Below, piece by piece: positions 9,636-19,556 of a stretch of 64,000 nt of DNA. This DNA is from Ricordea florida. Lineage: Eukaryota; Cnidaria; Anthozoa; Corallimorpharia; Ricordeidae. Location of the stretch: contig OX453278.1 in the NCBI GenBank assembly GCA_949710005.1, positions 3,721,001 through 3,785,000 on the forward strand, written 5' to 3'. The position numbers were made by a program, and so were the translations under genes. Each line of letters starts with the position of its first letter. The stretch's first letter is position 1. The notes beneath the pieces were generated by a model that did not search any database, had not been told where the DNA came from, and saw nothing but the letters and a program-made list of their open reading frames with translations.

Positions 9636-12600
9636 TTGTGAATGTGTTCTAACTGGACTCGCTGAGGCCGTATTCGAGAACGTTGGGGCTCAAAAAGAGG
9701 TAACCAAGTCATCTCATGTCAAACGTTACATTAAGACAAACCAACAAAACTTTACACCGGTGGCTATTAACGATCTCTCTTCCATCTTGCTTCTAGGTTT
9801 TACAATGCATGCTGCACCAAGGAAAATTTCACAGGGCCGTTGATTACACAAAGAGCAACTCAACGTTAACACCGCAAGGTATACAGGGGACTTAAAGAAG
9901 TCATACGGTATAACAAAGTGCCCTGTTGTATTAAACCTAACACAATACACTGGACCAAAAGCCACATTTTAATCACATTTAAGTTGCATTAAACAACCCT
10001 AGAACTTGGGTCTACATTTAAGTCTAGTTTAATTGTTTAAAACATCACTTAAATCAATGCTATTGTCATAGTGGGGTTTAAGTGCCCCTGAAACATACAT
10101 TATACACCTGAAGCCATTTAAGTTCCTGAAATGGAGATTAAACATTCTCTAAATTAATGGTTGTGTTTTGGTTCCCATAAATGACTATTTATTGATGTAT
10201 AACAGGAATAGTAAGAATTAAAATTGTCCAGTGTGTAACTTCACTATGCACTTCATTGCTTAAGTATTTTCAAATTGTCTCTTCTCCATAACAGAATCAT
10301 AACACCAAAACATGAAAGAAATATAAAGGTGTCTTGACATTTTGAACTCAGTTCAATAAAAAAGGAATATCAGTTAAGAAAAAATATCATCTGCAACCTA
10401 CAGGGAAAGAAAAATGACCATATTTCACTAATCACACTAAGACAAGTGAATAGAGAAACTTTAATTTTATCCGTATATGTAGTCTCCAAGTCCATACAAT
10501 CTAATATAGTCATGTACCTTTATTAGCTTATGCATCAAAATTTTGATACTGGTGCTACTCAAAATATATCTTGTTCATCACATTCATCGAAAATCCACAA
10601 TCGCCGACGGCGACGCTTTAGCGAATGAGAAGAACATTTCGTTTTTGTGTGACGAAGATACGAAGATGAATGTGCAAAAGACTTTCCGCAAGTTTCCACT
10701 TATCACAGAAGAAAGGGCTTGGAGTGTTTTTGACGAAACTTGTTTCAGGATAATCTTTGGCCATTTTGTTGATTATCAAAGCAAAAACCGCTATCGGCAA
10801 TGGCTGATTTGCGGCAAGAGCAATGAATGGCCCTATTGTTATCCCAAGTGCAATTTGCATTTGGTGTTTCGGCTTCATTTGGTTTTCGATAGTAAGCCAA
10901 TCAGAAGGCGAGAGTGTCGATCGCGGGATGTATGTTTCATGTAGTTAGTGTCATTTGGAAGTTCGCATTCTAGCTTCGTTTCTTGCCGTGTGCTCGATCG
11001 TTTTTTACATTTGGTTACAGTTCACTGTTTTCGGTAATGATGACTTTACCGGACTTTACTAGGTGCTCAACAGGAACGACAGCTTCTTATTATTGAAAGG
11101 ATGAGCGGAAGAATGGATGCGATTCGTGACAGTCAAAAGAGACTCGAGGATGCCAATGCAAGCCTGCGACAGGGGAATGAAAGATTAAGAAACGAATTGC
11201 AAAAGAAGGAGAAGCAGGGCAACCTACGTGGTTTGAGAAATTCATGGCGGAGTTTTACTATTGAAATAATCAAACAAGTTTACTGCAAGCTTGGGTGGGT
11301 TTGCTACAAAGCAACAAACAATGCAACAACAAATGAAATATACACTGTACATGTAATGACCAAATAAAAAAACACCAGTGTCTATGAAGGAATAAATTTG
11401 GTGGGTGAATTAAAAGATGCTTATGAAATGAATATGGCCGAAAGGATAAAGGTGAAGATTTTAAAATTACAATATAATTATGATCATTTAATTACCCTTA
11501 AACATGACTTTTACACACATTTAGAATGTGTTTAAGGTTCTAATTAAACATAATGTAAAAGTCAGAAGATATTTTGGTTGTATTTAATGGTCACTTAAAC
11601 ATACATTAAGCTTTAGCCTTAAGGGTGTTTAAGGCAGGTTTAAGTTGAAATTAAACATATTTTTAAGTTCTTAAACCTCTAATTAAATTTAGTAAACATA
11701 ACTTTAAGCCAAGATTAATTTCAGTTTAAGACTACTTAAATGTTCTTTTTCTCCTTGTGATAGGACTTCTGCTAGCTGTATAACCACCGGAATTTTGCCG
11801 AAGCGACGCGGAAAAGGTCGCTGTCATCGGCTAAATTGTCGGTACTACACATTAGTTGCACGGGGGTAGTGGGTAGATGGGAGGAGGGGGTTGGAGGGGG
11901 GGGGAAGTGTGAATTTGAAGATCGGATAAGTGCAACCAAAGTGAGAGGTAATCTCTAGAGAAACGGACAAAAGACAGTAACAGCTTTGAAAACGAACGCT
12001 ACAGACCTTGGCTGGAAAGAGAGCGGACCTTTTTATAGAGGGACTATGTGGCAATGGCTCCTCAGCTTTGGCTCTCCACTGTCGTCACTACTTCTCCTCC
12101 GTCCTTAAAGGTGAGGCAGGTAAAGGCGTATACAAGCCTCAAGGGCCACTCGGCCGGAGGATATACCGGTCTCAGTATCAGCACCTGGGAGTATTGTTAC
12201 TCCACTCCTTCAGTGACCCCCTGGATGGAATGCCAGTACAACGCAGGACTACCCCCAGCATGATATCACCGATACCAAAATCATGGGCACCGGCCGGTAC
12301 CCATTGATACACCTGGGTGCTGAGTGTGGAGTCAAGATTCTTGTCCTAGGAAACAAGACAGTGCCATCACCAGGACTCGCACTCCGAACCTCCTACTTGG
12401 AATTTAGAAATCGAAAACTTGTCTCCACCCATCCGTCCCAAAGCTCCCTAAAAATCGTAATGCTGTCATGTTATTCCAAAATGTTTTAATTTCAGACCTT
12501 CTGGATGCTTTCTACAACTGCCCATCTTCTGACAGAACGATGACTTTCTTAACTACTGAGTGCCTAACAGACGATCTGTTTTCCGTTGAGCAGGTAACTA

Positions 12601-12852
12601 GACTTTCTCACAATATAAAAATAGCCTTAAATATAAGGACCTTCAGAATGTACCGTAACAGGAACCTATAACCAGGAGTGTTCTTCTACCCTACTAGGCC
12701 TTTACCCCAGCACAGACAGTTATTTAAGTCATACGGGATCATGTTTATTTGTCTTGTCCCAGGCTGAAGAACTTCTTTCATGTGCAGTTGTCACTTACGC
12801 CTGCCATCGAGCGGAACAAGAGCTATCCATGGATTCTCTTCGGGACGATTAG
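9636..12852 (+). CDS. C-terminal exons of an unrecognised conserved-looking protein
   Basis: Four exons chain with consistent splice phases. Exon a is 9636-9699 (acceptor TTTCAG, donor GTAACC; starts phase 2, ends phase 0). Exon b is 12005-12110 (ends phase 1 at AAAG|GTGAGG). Exon c is 12496-12593 (acceptor TTTCAG, ends phase 0 at CAG|GTAACT). Exon d is 12763-12852 and ends in TAG. The joined segment is about 118 residues, including ECVLTGLAEAVFENVGAQKE, CRHYFSSVLKDLLDAFYNC, FLTTECLTDDLFSVEQ and a tail ending MDSLRDD. It looks soluble, mostly helical and Cys-containing; no signal peptide, membrane segment or familiar motif is visible. Upstream exons were not found, and the LINE and palindromes at 4.4-9.4 kb probably sit in its introns. 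ATTAAA at 13,085 is a possible poly(A) signal. The acceptor of exon b has a weak pyrimidine tract. Confidence 0.6.
9948..11759. mobile_element. 1.8-kb CACTA (EnSpm)-like DNA transposon, non-autonomous, in an intron
   Basis: The left end reads CACTGGACCAAAAGCCACAT. The right end, read inward, is CACAAGGAGAAAAAGAACAT, then TTAAG. The element is bounded by ATA on both sides (9945-9947 and 11,760-11,762), matching the 3-bp duplications of CACTA elements. About 200-400 bp at each end is filled with degenerate subterminal motifs of the form TTTAAG/CTTAAA and TTAAAC/GTTTAA, another CACTA habit. No transposase is visible. The interior (10,560-11,370) is less AT-rich and carries coding-like frames. 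It lies between exons a and b of the unrecognised gene. The end match is imperfect, so the superfamily call is tentative. Confidence 0.5.
11059..11367 (+). CDS. Coiled-coil coding segment inside the CACTA-like element
   Basis: An open frame follows a possible acceptor (TTTACTAG) near 11,058 and reads AQQERQLLIIERMSGRMD, then IRDSQKRLEDANASLRQG, then NERLRNELQKKEKQG. The heptad spacing of Leu/Ile with many charged residues is a classical coiled coil. After residue ~55 the sequence loses this character, so the true exon may end near the GTGGTTTG at about 11,228. It may be a captured host exon or an accessory protein of the element. A separate frame at 10,543-10,944 (133 codons) is not recognisable. 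No identity is claimed. Confidence 0.35.
   Translation, partial: LGAQQERQLLIIERMSGRMDAIRDSQKRLEDANASLRQGNERLRNELQKKEKQGNLRGLRNSWRSFTIEIIKQVYCKLGWVCYKATNNATTNEIYTVHVMTK
12138..12400 (+). repeat. Dispersed SINE-like repeat, copy 1
   Basis: Shares blocks with the copies at 38.3 and 41.2 kb: CACCTGGGAGTATTGTTACT, CCCTGGATGG, GACAGTGCCATCACCAGGAC. Copy 3 has the block GGGCTCGAACTCTGG, whose complement resembles a tRNA B box (GTTCGAGCCC); here it is degenerate. It lies in the intron between exons b and c of the unrecognised gene. Confidence 0.65.
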
Positions 12853-13154
12853 ACTGATCAAGCCGTCAGTCCTGAGGACGATACAGCTCCCAATTTTAAT
12901 GTTAACTGCATAGTCAATTTTAGCCTTTTGCCAGATGTAACGCAGATCACAAGACGTACACAAATGAATACACATAGAAATTAATGATAGTAAGTTGACA
13001 AGCGAGATAGATACTCTTAGTTAATTGTAAGGAATGTTTGAAGGCTGCAAGTGCTTACTGTAAATTGGCGGTATTCTGTTGTAGATTAAATCCTGTGAAC
13101 GCTTTGGTTCGCTTTCATGTTTATACCATACCGTTGCCATGTATACCACTTAAT

Positions 13155-13343
13155 GGTGCGTTCCTTTGATATGATTCGGATCTTGATCAGTGATCCGAGC
13201 GAGATCACTCATATCATGGTGCATCAAAGAAACCGTCGGACAAATCTTTGTCCAATGTGGATTCGACAGTTTCTTTGATGTACCACGGTCCGTGTGATCT
13301 CGGATCATAAATCCAGAATCTGATCATACCAACGGAACGCACC
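13155..13343. mobile_element. 189-bp foldback MITE
   Basis: Terminal repeats are GGTGCGTTCCTTTGATATGAT and, from the other end, GGTGCGTTCCGTTGGTATGAT. Nested inner inverted repeats (GAGATCAC..GTGATCTC, and CATCAAAGAAAC..GTTTCTTTGATG) let nearly the whole element fold on itself. No clear target duplication was found; the termini look hAT-like, which is inference. Confidence 0.75.
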
Positions 13344-13939
13344 CTAAATCGTTTAAAATAACAAAAAAAATTACATGGTCGCTGGGAGATACGAAATTTC
13401 TCTCATCATGTTCAAAAATATTTCACTCCTTCACTGCACGCACTGGTGACTGAATAATTTTCCAACTCACGAAGAAAAATTTCTTATCCCGTTTCGTATA
13501 CATTATCTGGGCCTTCATTGTTACTTGCATGGCCCAGTCTATGAGACCTGAAAGCTGCTATGAAATACCATAAATTATGTAACTTAGTGACGTCAGGCAA
13601 ATTTACTTCAAGACTTACATGACATATGTGTTTCCCACCTGGGATTGCTCTGACCATAAAGGCGTAAAGGCGCACAATTTTTGGGACTAACATCATTCAG
13701 GTATGTATCCAGGACGTTTCCATTATTATTTCCCACAGATTGTTATTAGATAAGAAATTATTTTTATTATGTCTGAGCTGTCATTTTGTGAGAGAAGTTA
13801 CGCTTATATGTAATGAAGGTACGCGGATTGCGGCTGACATATTTATGGAACGAAGTGACTAAACATCTGGCAGCCCGACTTGGTCTTCAAATGACTAAAC
13901 GTTTGGCAGTCCAAGATTTTCTTGTGTTTCTCTGCGAAA
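13344..13939. other. No recognisable feature
   Basis: Short frames on both strands (for example minus 13,484-13,696) without motif or splice support. Confidence 0.35.
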
Positions 13940-14105
13940 TCGAACCGCGGAATGATTTCCGCACAGGTCCCTACTTCATTATGCATGCTGTAGCCGTACA
14001 GTTTCGTTCTCAGAAATGTTTGCACGCGCACTTTCCAAGACAATTCAACTACAGCATGCATAATGAAGTAGGGACCTGTGAGGAAATCTTGCCCGAACCA
14101 CTCTC
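13940..14105. mobile_element. Foldback MITE of about 165 bp
   Basis: The core inverted repeat has arms 13,962-13,992 and 14,049-14,080 (CACAGGTCCCTACTTCATTA and its complement). Weaker pairing extends outwards (GAACCGCGGAATGATTTCC against CGGGCAAGATTTCC). Frames of 106 and 72 codons on opposite strands here are artefacts of the palindrome. Confidence 0.75.
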
Positions 14106-14971
14106 AATTTTAAAATGTTCTTTCTTTATTTAGAATCCTCAAGCGTTTCCAGACAGCCCCCGCCAAAAATGAGCCTTTTCCGCCAACCCTGTAAACATAG
14201 TACGAGACGATCTGTCACGTTTGTGACGATCTAAGTGTTCACTTCGTTTATGAAATGGTGCTGTTATTTTAAGCATAAGGGCATAAACCAAGATAAACCT
14301 ATTTGAGTAAACTTAAAAGCAGCTGTTATTTTTTGATATTAGTTGGCCGAAGTGCAATGAACCCTACCCGTATTATAAATACTGTGTGTGCTTTCGCTTT
14401 GAATTTGTAACGATTTATAAGTTGTAAACCGGCAACTATTATGGTTATTCTTGTTGTCATTATGGGATTTAAAATCTTTAGCGAAATGACCTGCGCGAGA
14501 GTTTTTTTGAATTCGCTCCCAAAAAAGTTTATATCGAGTGCTGAAAGGTTTCTGGTTCGTCGCAAACGCGAAAAGATCGGTCTTAGTGTAACGCGTTGTC
14601 TTGAAGCAAGCCCATTATTCGATGTGTTCAAATGTTGTCATCGATCGTTCTTTGTTGACCCTGAAGACCAGGCGTTCTAACCCTGGCACTGAAATTTTAC
14701 AGTTGTCCTTATTTCAATTTGTGAAACCTAAAATATAAATAAGTACAACATTTAGAAATTTCCTTCTTATCTGACCAACTTTCGTTGTGAACACAATCAA
14801 AGGTTGCTGCGTCTCTGAAATGAAATTTAATAAAATCCATTGCGTTACACAGTTAAGTGTGTGAGTTGTGAGAACGAAAATCCCTTGGGCGAAAGGAATT
14901 GGTCTTAAGGAGCTACGGGAGACGACTACTTAAATTATGCATTCTTCATGAACAATAACGCAATGATATCT
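14106..14971. other. No confident gene
   Basis: Mutually antisense open frames at 14,326-14,680 show no recognisable motif. No repeat structure was seen. Confidence 0.35.
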
Positions 14972-15094
14972 CAGTTTCCCGACAACGACGGACACGACCT
15001 TTCGATGATTATTTCCAAGCTGTAGCAGTGTTTTGTACTCACTGTGGGCATAGAACAGAGGAAAGTCACAAGTTCTGCTGTAATTGTGGAAAAG
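14972..15094 (+). CDS. Zinc-ribbon exon (copy 1)
   Basis: The open frame RTRPFDDYFQAVAVFCTHCG, then HRTEESHKFCCNCGK, ends at a good donor (AAAAG|GTATGT). Two CxxC knuckles (CTHC and CCNC) spaced about 12 residues apart are typical of a small zinc ribbon (double-zinc-ribbon style) that binds one Zn2+. No in-frame ATG is seen before an upstream stop at about 14,965, and no convincing upstream acceptor, so this is a fragment of a gene or of a repeat. A (ATT)n microsatellite follows 15 bp after the donor. An inverted, more damaged copy lies at 15,942-16,105. Confidence 0.5.
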
Positions 15095-15109
15095 GTATGT
15101 TTTAGAAAC

Positions 15110-15110
15110 A

Positions 15111-15153
<43 letters not shown>
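15110..15153. repeat. (ATT)n microsatellite
   Basis: About 14 repeats. It is absent at the homologous position in the inverted copy, where the flanking sequences run on directly. Confidence 0.85.
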
Positions 15154-15941
15154 TGAAAACGAGACACGTCAATGGAATTCTCTTGGTTTTACCCGACACC
15201 TGATCGGCCGATTCAAGATTGTTTACCTCGTGTGCACCGTCACTTGGTTCGAAATCTCCTGTGAAATCAAAATTTAGGCAAATGATCTCAATATTCTATT
15301 CAGTTCTATTCTTTTGAGTTCATAATGCTACGTGTAGAACTGAAGTCTCGAGAGTATTATATAACTTGGGTGGTTAAGATCCTAACTGCCTACTGGTGTA
15401 GACCTCCAGTAGTTTTTTTACACACTAGATGTACCCCACACAAGTCTTAATAAAAAAAATACATAAATAAATAAATAAATAGCTTGCCTACCCACTCTCA
15501 ATCTTCAGGGCCTCTGGGTTGATAAGGTGGGCAACTGTAGGGGTAGATCATGTTTCCAGAAATGGTGGGTGTATTTCTGCTCTGATTAACCAAATTATTC
15601 GGTAAAATTGCCAAACCCTGGTCATGGGAAAAGTAAAATTGGCCATTATAGCCATCCTTTATTAATTAATTTGTCATTAAGGTTGAGGGGAGGTGCATCA
15701 ACACCCAAAATACCTTCCTGGGTGAGGGTACTCTCATCATATTAAAGGATGGATGAGTTCCACAAAGGTTGTGTGTCAGATTCAAGTATATACAGTGTAA
15801 TCTCGTAAGGTATGTAATGCTTCTTTAATTCTGTTTTAATTGAGAACATGTTTTTATTAGCAGGTGCTGACCCATGTCGAAGTGCACCCCCAGGATTGGA
15901 CCCGAGATTGAGGCCTGCTTTAGGCAGAGCTTTGCAAACTA
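15154..15941. other. Spacer between the inverted zinc-ribbon copies
   Basis: Homology to the inverted copy continues to about 15,185 (GAAAACGAGACACGTCAA). The rest is non-coding, with an AT-rich (AAAT)n patch at about 15,453-15,481. No gene recognised. Confidence 0.35.
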
Positions 15942-16502
15942 AGGGATTTCCCTTGACGTGTCTCGTTTTCGTTTATAAACCATACCTTTTCCACAATTAC
16001 AGCAGAACTTGTGACTTTCCTCTGTTCTATGCCCTCGGTGAGTACAAACCACTGCTGCAACTTGGAAATGATCATCGAAAGCTCGTGTCCGTGTCGTCAG
16101 TGACGTATGCTCTTTGACCGCTGACCACCAACCGCTCACCGATCGGAATTTTTCTTTTCGCCGTGAGCTTTTTTCTTTTCGCCGTGAGCTTTTTTCTTTT
16201 CGCCGTGAGCTTTTTTCTTTTCGCCGTGAGCTTTTTCTTTTCGACGTGAGCTTTTTCTTTTCGCCGTGACCTTTTTCTTTTCGCCGTGAGCTTTTTTCTT
16301 TTCGCTGTGAGCTTTTTCTTTTCGCCGTGAGCTTTTTCTTGTCGACGTGAGCTTTTTCTTTTCGACGTGAGGTTTTTCTTGTCGACGTGAGGTTTTTCTT
16401 TTCGCCGTGAGGTTTTTCTTTTCGCCGTGAGCTTTTTCTTTTTGCCGTGAGCTTTTTCTTTTTGCCGTGACAGTTGGGGGCCACCGTACTATTCACCAAC
16501 AT
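15942..16502 (-). pseudogene. Zinc-ribbon copy 2 fused to a Lys/Arg-rich minisatellite frame
   Basis: A 187-codon minus-strand frame begins with MLVNSTVAPNCHG, runs through about 105 residues of repeats such as KEKSSRR, and ends with a zinc-ribbon segment close to copy 1 (FDDHFQVAAVVCTHRGH, then RTEESHKFCCNCGKG). Two things argue against a functional protein. The second zinc ligand is lost (CTHC became CTHR). The Lys/Arg part is a 20/21-bp minisatellite that lacks stop codons in all three minus frames, so openness is expected by composition. Frame content drifts wherever a 20-bp unit replaces a 21-bp unit. It is read here as an inverted duplicate next to a minisatellite. Confidence 0.55.
16147..16470. 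repeat. 20/21-bp minisatellite, about 16 units
   Basis: The unit is GAGCTTTTTCTTTTCGCCGT with variants (GACGT, GCTGT, an extra T making 21 bp). The array is strongly strand-asymmetric: pyrimidine-rich on plus, purine-rich on minus. Confidence 0.92.
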
Positions 16503-16659
16503 CGAAGAGACTAATTGTTTTAGTAAATATCAATGAAACAGCCTCAGTTACATCTCTCACAAACAGCAGTAAAGCGAGAACTGACGCCGGCCATTTTATT
16601 CGTCGAACAAAACTCACTTGTACTGAGGATTCCCCAAAATCCCCAGAACTATTCAGCTC

Positions 16660-16870
16660 GTAGGATCGAGATTGTGAGCCAATCAGATTGCTCAAAATGC
16701 CAAGGTTGTTGAGTTGGTATGAATATCCCGAGGTAGTGAGCCAATCAGATCACTCAAAATGCCAAGATTGCTGCGTTGGTATACACTAATAATGTTGAAT
16801 ATCCCGAGATGGCGAGCCAATCAGATTGTTTTTAAAATGCCAAGGTTGCTTAGTTGTTATATACTAATGA
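16660..16870 (+). promoter_or_regulatory. Triplicated CCAAT-box segment upstream of the TENA-like gene
   Basis: The block GAGCCAATCAGA occurs at 16,676, 16,738 and 16,814, each followed by CTCAAAATGCCAAG-like sequence and preceded by ATATCCCGAG-like sequence (spacing 62 and 76 bp). CCAAT boxes bind NF-Y in animal promoters. The block sits 230-420 bp upstream of the TENA-like start codon. A promoter role is inference; it could also be a simple local duplication. Confidence 0.5.
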
Positions 16871-17096
16871 TCGGTAGTGAAAGCAAGACTGTCTAGGCCA
16901 TGAGTCTGACTAATTTCACTCAGTGCCCGATGCAACTCAAACTACTACTTCTTGGATTTAATTCATATATTTAAAAAAAAAAAAATTAACAGCTGATTTC
17001 ATTTGTTTTTTGACAGGAAAAGAAAGCATCTGTTTATACCCGAACTGGCTCATCTTGGTTTCTAAGTTTCGTCATCTAATTCTTGTAAATACGTGG

Positions 17097-17789
17097 ATGA
17101 TGCAGTCTGCTAAAGAGATGCTTGCCTTACTGAGGAAGGAACCTTTTTCTAAGGAGACCGACTACAAGCTTGCTAATCATCCCATGCTGACGGAGGCCAG
17201 GGAAGGCCGACTGTCTCTTAAGGCGGTCCAAACAATCCTTTGTGAACAGTACCATATCGTGGGCGCCGACACGCAAACTATGGAGCATCTGGTGAGTCGA
17301 TTCGCCGACAACGAGGCCATTAGAGAGTTCTTTCAATTTTTCCTCGAAGGAGAAAAGTTGGGTTACGAAAAACTAGTTGCCATGGCGAAGGTGTTGTTCA
17401 AGCTCTCCGAGTCCGATATGGAAAATTATGAGCCCCAAGCTGCCGCACAAGCCTACCCCTCGTATCTTTGTCGTTTGGCCCATTACGGTGAGGCACCACA
17501 GATAGCGCTTGCTTTCGCGGTGAATTTTCCCGCTTTTGGTCAGATGTGCGCAGGCCTGGCTGACGCTCTGAAGGAGAGCTATAATATTAAAGAAGAGGAT
17601 GTCCAGTTTCTGAGGTTCTTTGCGGCCGGAAGTCTAGACGACCGTGCTGAGAAGGTATTGGAAGGTTACTATAGTAACGAGAAAGGAAGGTTGCGTGAAG
17701 TTAACTATAGCGATATCAGGAGGGCAGTTAGGCTTCTTCAAGGCTATGAAGTCATGTTCTGGGACAGTGTTTACTCCAGTGCTTTGTAA
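17097..17789 (+). CDS. TENA/THI-4 family protein (heme-oxygenase-like fold)
   Basis: A 230-codon uninterrupted reading frame. It is the all-helical TENA/THI-4/PQQC fold, whose members include aminopyrimidine aminohydrolase (thiaminase II) in thiamin salvage. Visible family features are an N-terminal helix ending KETDYKLANHPMLTEAREG, the segment TILCEQYHIVGADTQTMEHL, the region FFQFFLEGEKLGYEKL, the helix AFAVNFPAFGQMCAGLADAL where TenA proteins carry the catalytic Cys (here in GQMC), and the C-terminal helix RRAVRLLQGYEVMFWDSVY. The length fits the family (220-235 aa). The start is ATGATG at 17,097. The exon begins near 17,017 after a strong acceptor (TTTTTTGACAG), so the 5' UTR is probably spliced. 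AATAAA at 17,884 is a likely poly(A) signal. No intron interrupts the coding part, unusual among neighbours. Substrate is not known. Confidence 0.85.
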   Translation: MMQSAKEMLALLRKEPFSKETDYKLANHPMLTEAREGRLSLKAVQTILCEQYHIVGADTQTMEHLVSRFADNEAIREFFQFFLEGEKLGYEKLVAMAKVLFKLSESDMENYEPQAAAQAYPSYLCRLAHYGEAPQIALAFAVNFPAFGQMCAGLADALKESYNIKEEDVQFLRFFAAGSLDDRAEKVLEGYYSNEKGRLREVNYSDIRRAVRLLQGYEVMFWDSVYSSAL

Positions 17790-17883
17790 ATTCCGCAATT
17801 GCTCAGCAGAGCTAAATTACTGTCACTTCACAAGTTGCCTTTGTATCTCCAGGAGCACACCATTATACCATTTCAGTATATAA

Positions 17884-17889
17884 AATAAA
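17884..17889 (+). terminator. Poly(A) signal of the TENA-like gene
   Basis: AATAAA 95 bp after the stop codon, on the same strand. Confidence 0.6.
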
Positions 17890-18262
17890 TCAAGTATTTG
17901 CGCTGTGGCTGGAAACCTAGTTTTATTCCTTTTTACAAGGTTCTATTTTCAGAGCTCACTACCTGGAGTGAACAACTGTACGTCAGTAACGGAGCACTTT
18001 TGCCGTCATATTTTCAAGTTGTCTAGATTCGAGGTTTCCGCCAAGTGTCTGGATCTGAATGCGGTGCATTTAAATTCTTGCTTTTTTGACGTGGACCTAT
18101 TTGTGGCAGAAGGGGATGTGGCACACCGATTGGCCACAAGTAACCAATTTCGCGCGAAAAACATCCTTTCAATAACTAGGTCTTTTTTTTTGGCAGGTAT
18201 CTCTCGCAGTTGCTGAAAATTATGTAAATACCGCGTGGACCAAATCTTCAAGTACACACTTA

Positions 18263-18542
18263 GGGACGGACCATTAGAAAAGTGATGGTGGGGGGGGGAG
18301 GAATTTTCAGCTTGAACGAATTTTTTTTTTCGCTCACTGCTTGTGCAGGAATTTTTTTTTGAGGTGAACCCCTCTGCACGAATTTTTTTTACTACGTGTG
18401 AAAAAGTCACAATTGGACCTTCCTTCTGCATGAATTTTTTTTTTTACCTTCTTTGCATGAATTTTTTTTCTTGGCATTTTCCCTTGCATGAATTTTTTTT
18501 TGTTTCCCCCCCCCCCCCATCACTTTTCTAATGGTCCGTCCC
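18263..18542. mobile_element. PIF/Harbinger-like MITE, copy 1 (280 bp)
   Basis: Termini are GGGACGGACCATTAG and its complement, flanked by TTA (18,260-18,262) and TTG (18,543-18,545). Inside are G and C runs next to the ends and five or six units ending in CGAATTTTTTTT or TGAATTTTTTTT. Four copies lie in this window. The 3-bp TWA-type duplication and G-rich TIR fit PIF/Harbinger; no transposase is encoded. Confidence 0.88.
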
Positions 18543-19556
18543 TTGAGTACTAATGTACTGTATACGTTGGACACAAACCTAAAATACGCCCCAAAACGGC
18601 TGAGTCCTGATTTTTATCATTAATTTTTTTTTAATTTTCCTTCTTTCCCTTGCGTCGGCATTTTTCGCGAAAATAAATTTAGACAAATATACGTAACGTA
18701 TCAGCGCATTTAAAGTTTATCATCTGCTATGGTTTTGCTGCCGATTGGCAATTTATTATTTATAACTGGTCACAAAGTTGATTTTGAAAACTGTAGGTCC
18801 CCATTTGTGCAAAATCTTTTGTAAAATATGGTAAACAAACACGCCGTTCTGCACGAACTCTGTCTAGCTTTCGGTCAAATACTCGTTCACTGAAACGGCA
18901 GGCCATGCACTTAAATTAATGTGACACAAAAACGACAAAACGGAACTACTTTACTTTCCAGCCGGCGTTTGTTTTGGAGTTGATACAGTTTTTATTAAGT
19001 CAACATATTTCGACAATGTCTTATTTCTGAGGTCTTTTTGAAATGCAGTTTTTATAACAGATTTTTACACCCAAGAGCGCTTTTCAAGTGTGCTTCTTCC
19101 CCTTCCGCGAAACTGTCGCAATCATGTTCAAGGACGTCTCACAAATGGAGATTCCTCTGACTACAATGTCTGTGTATCGCGAGTCTTCAGCGAAAAGATA
19201 TCTGTAACCGATGCATTTCTTCTCGGCTGCGTCACTTGTACATTGATTCGATATTCGGCTTTAATTATATTCTTGTTCTTGGCCGATGTTTTAACAATCT
19301 CGTCATCTTTCGTACTATATATATGTGACTCTGCAAGGTCATTTAGTCTTGTTACAATATAAGGTTTATTCTTTTCAACACTGATTGCGAAGCGCCGAAA
19401 GTCCGATCATGACGAGCGCTTCTACGCGGTCTAACTTCGATCTCGAACTCGCGCGTTTTTGAAAAACTTTCTCCCTTGAGTCTGATACACTGTGCGTGCC
19501 ATAGTTTTTTGGGTAGTACCTCTTGTACGCCCTACGATATTTTATAATAATCTTCG
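18543..19556. other. No recognisable gene
   Basis: AT-rich sequence. A 90-codon plus frame (19,090-19,362) has hydrophobic patches but no Kozak or splice context, and was not accepted. Confidence 0.35.

Noticed and set aside
10543-10944. 133-codon frame in the CACTA-like element, with an 86-codon antisense frame
   Set aside because: No motif on either strand; kept only as part of the element's interior.
13813-14133. 106-codon plus frame and 72-codon minus frame
   Set aside because: Both run through the foldback MITE, whose palindromic sequence makes matching frames on both strands.
19090-19362. 90-codon plus frame with hydrophobic patches
   Set aside because: No Kozak context, splice sites or recognisable family; composition matches AT-rich background.
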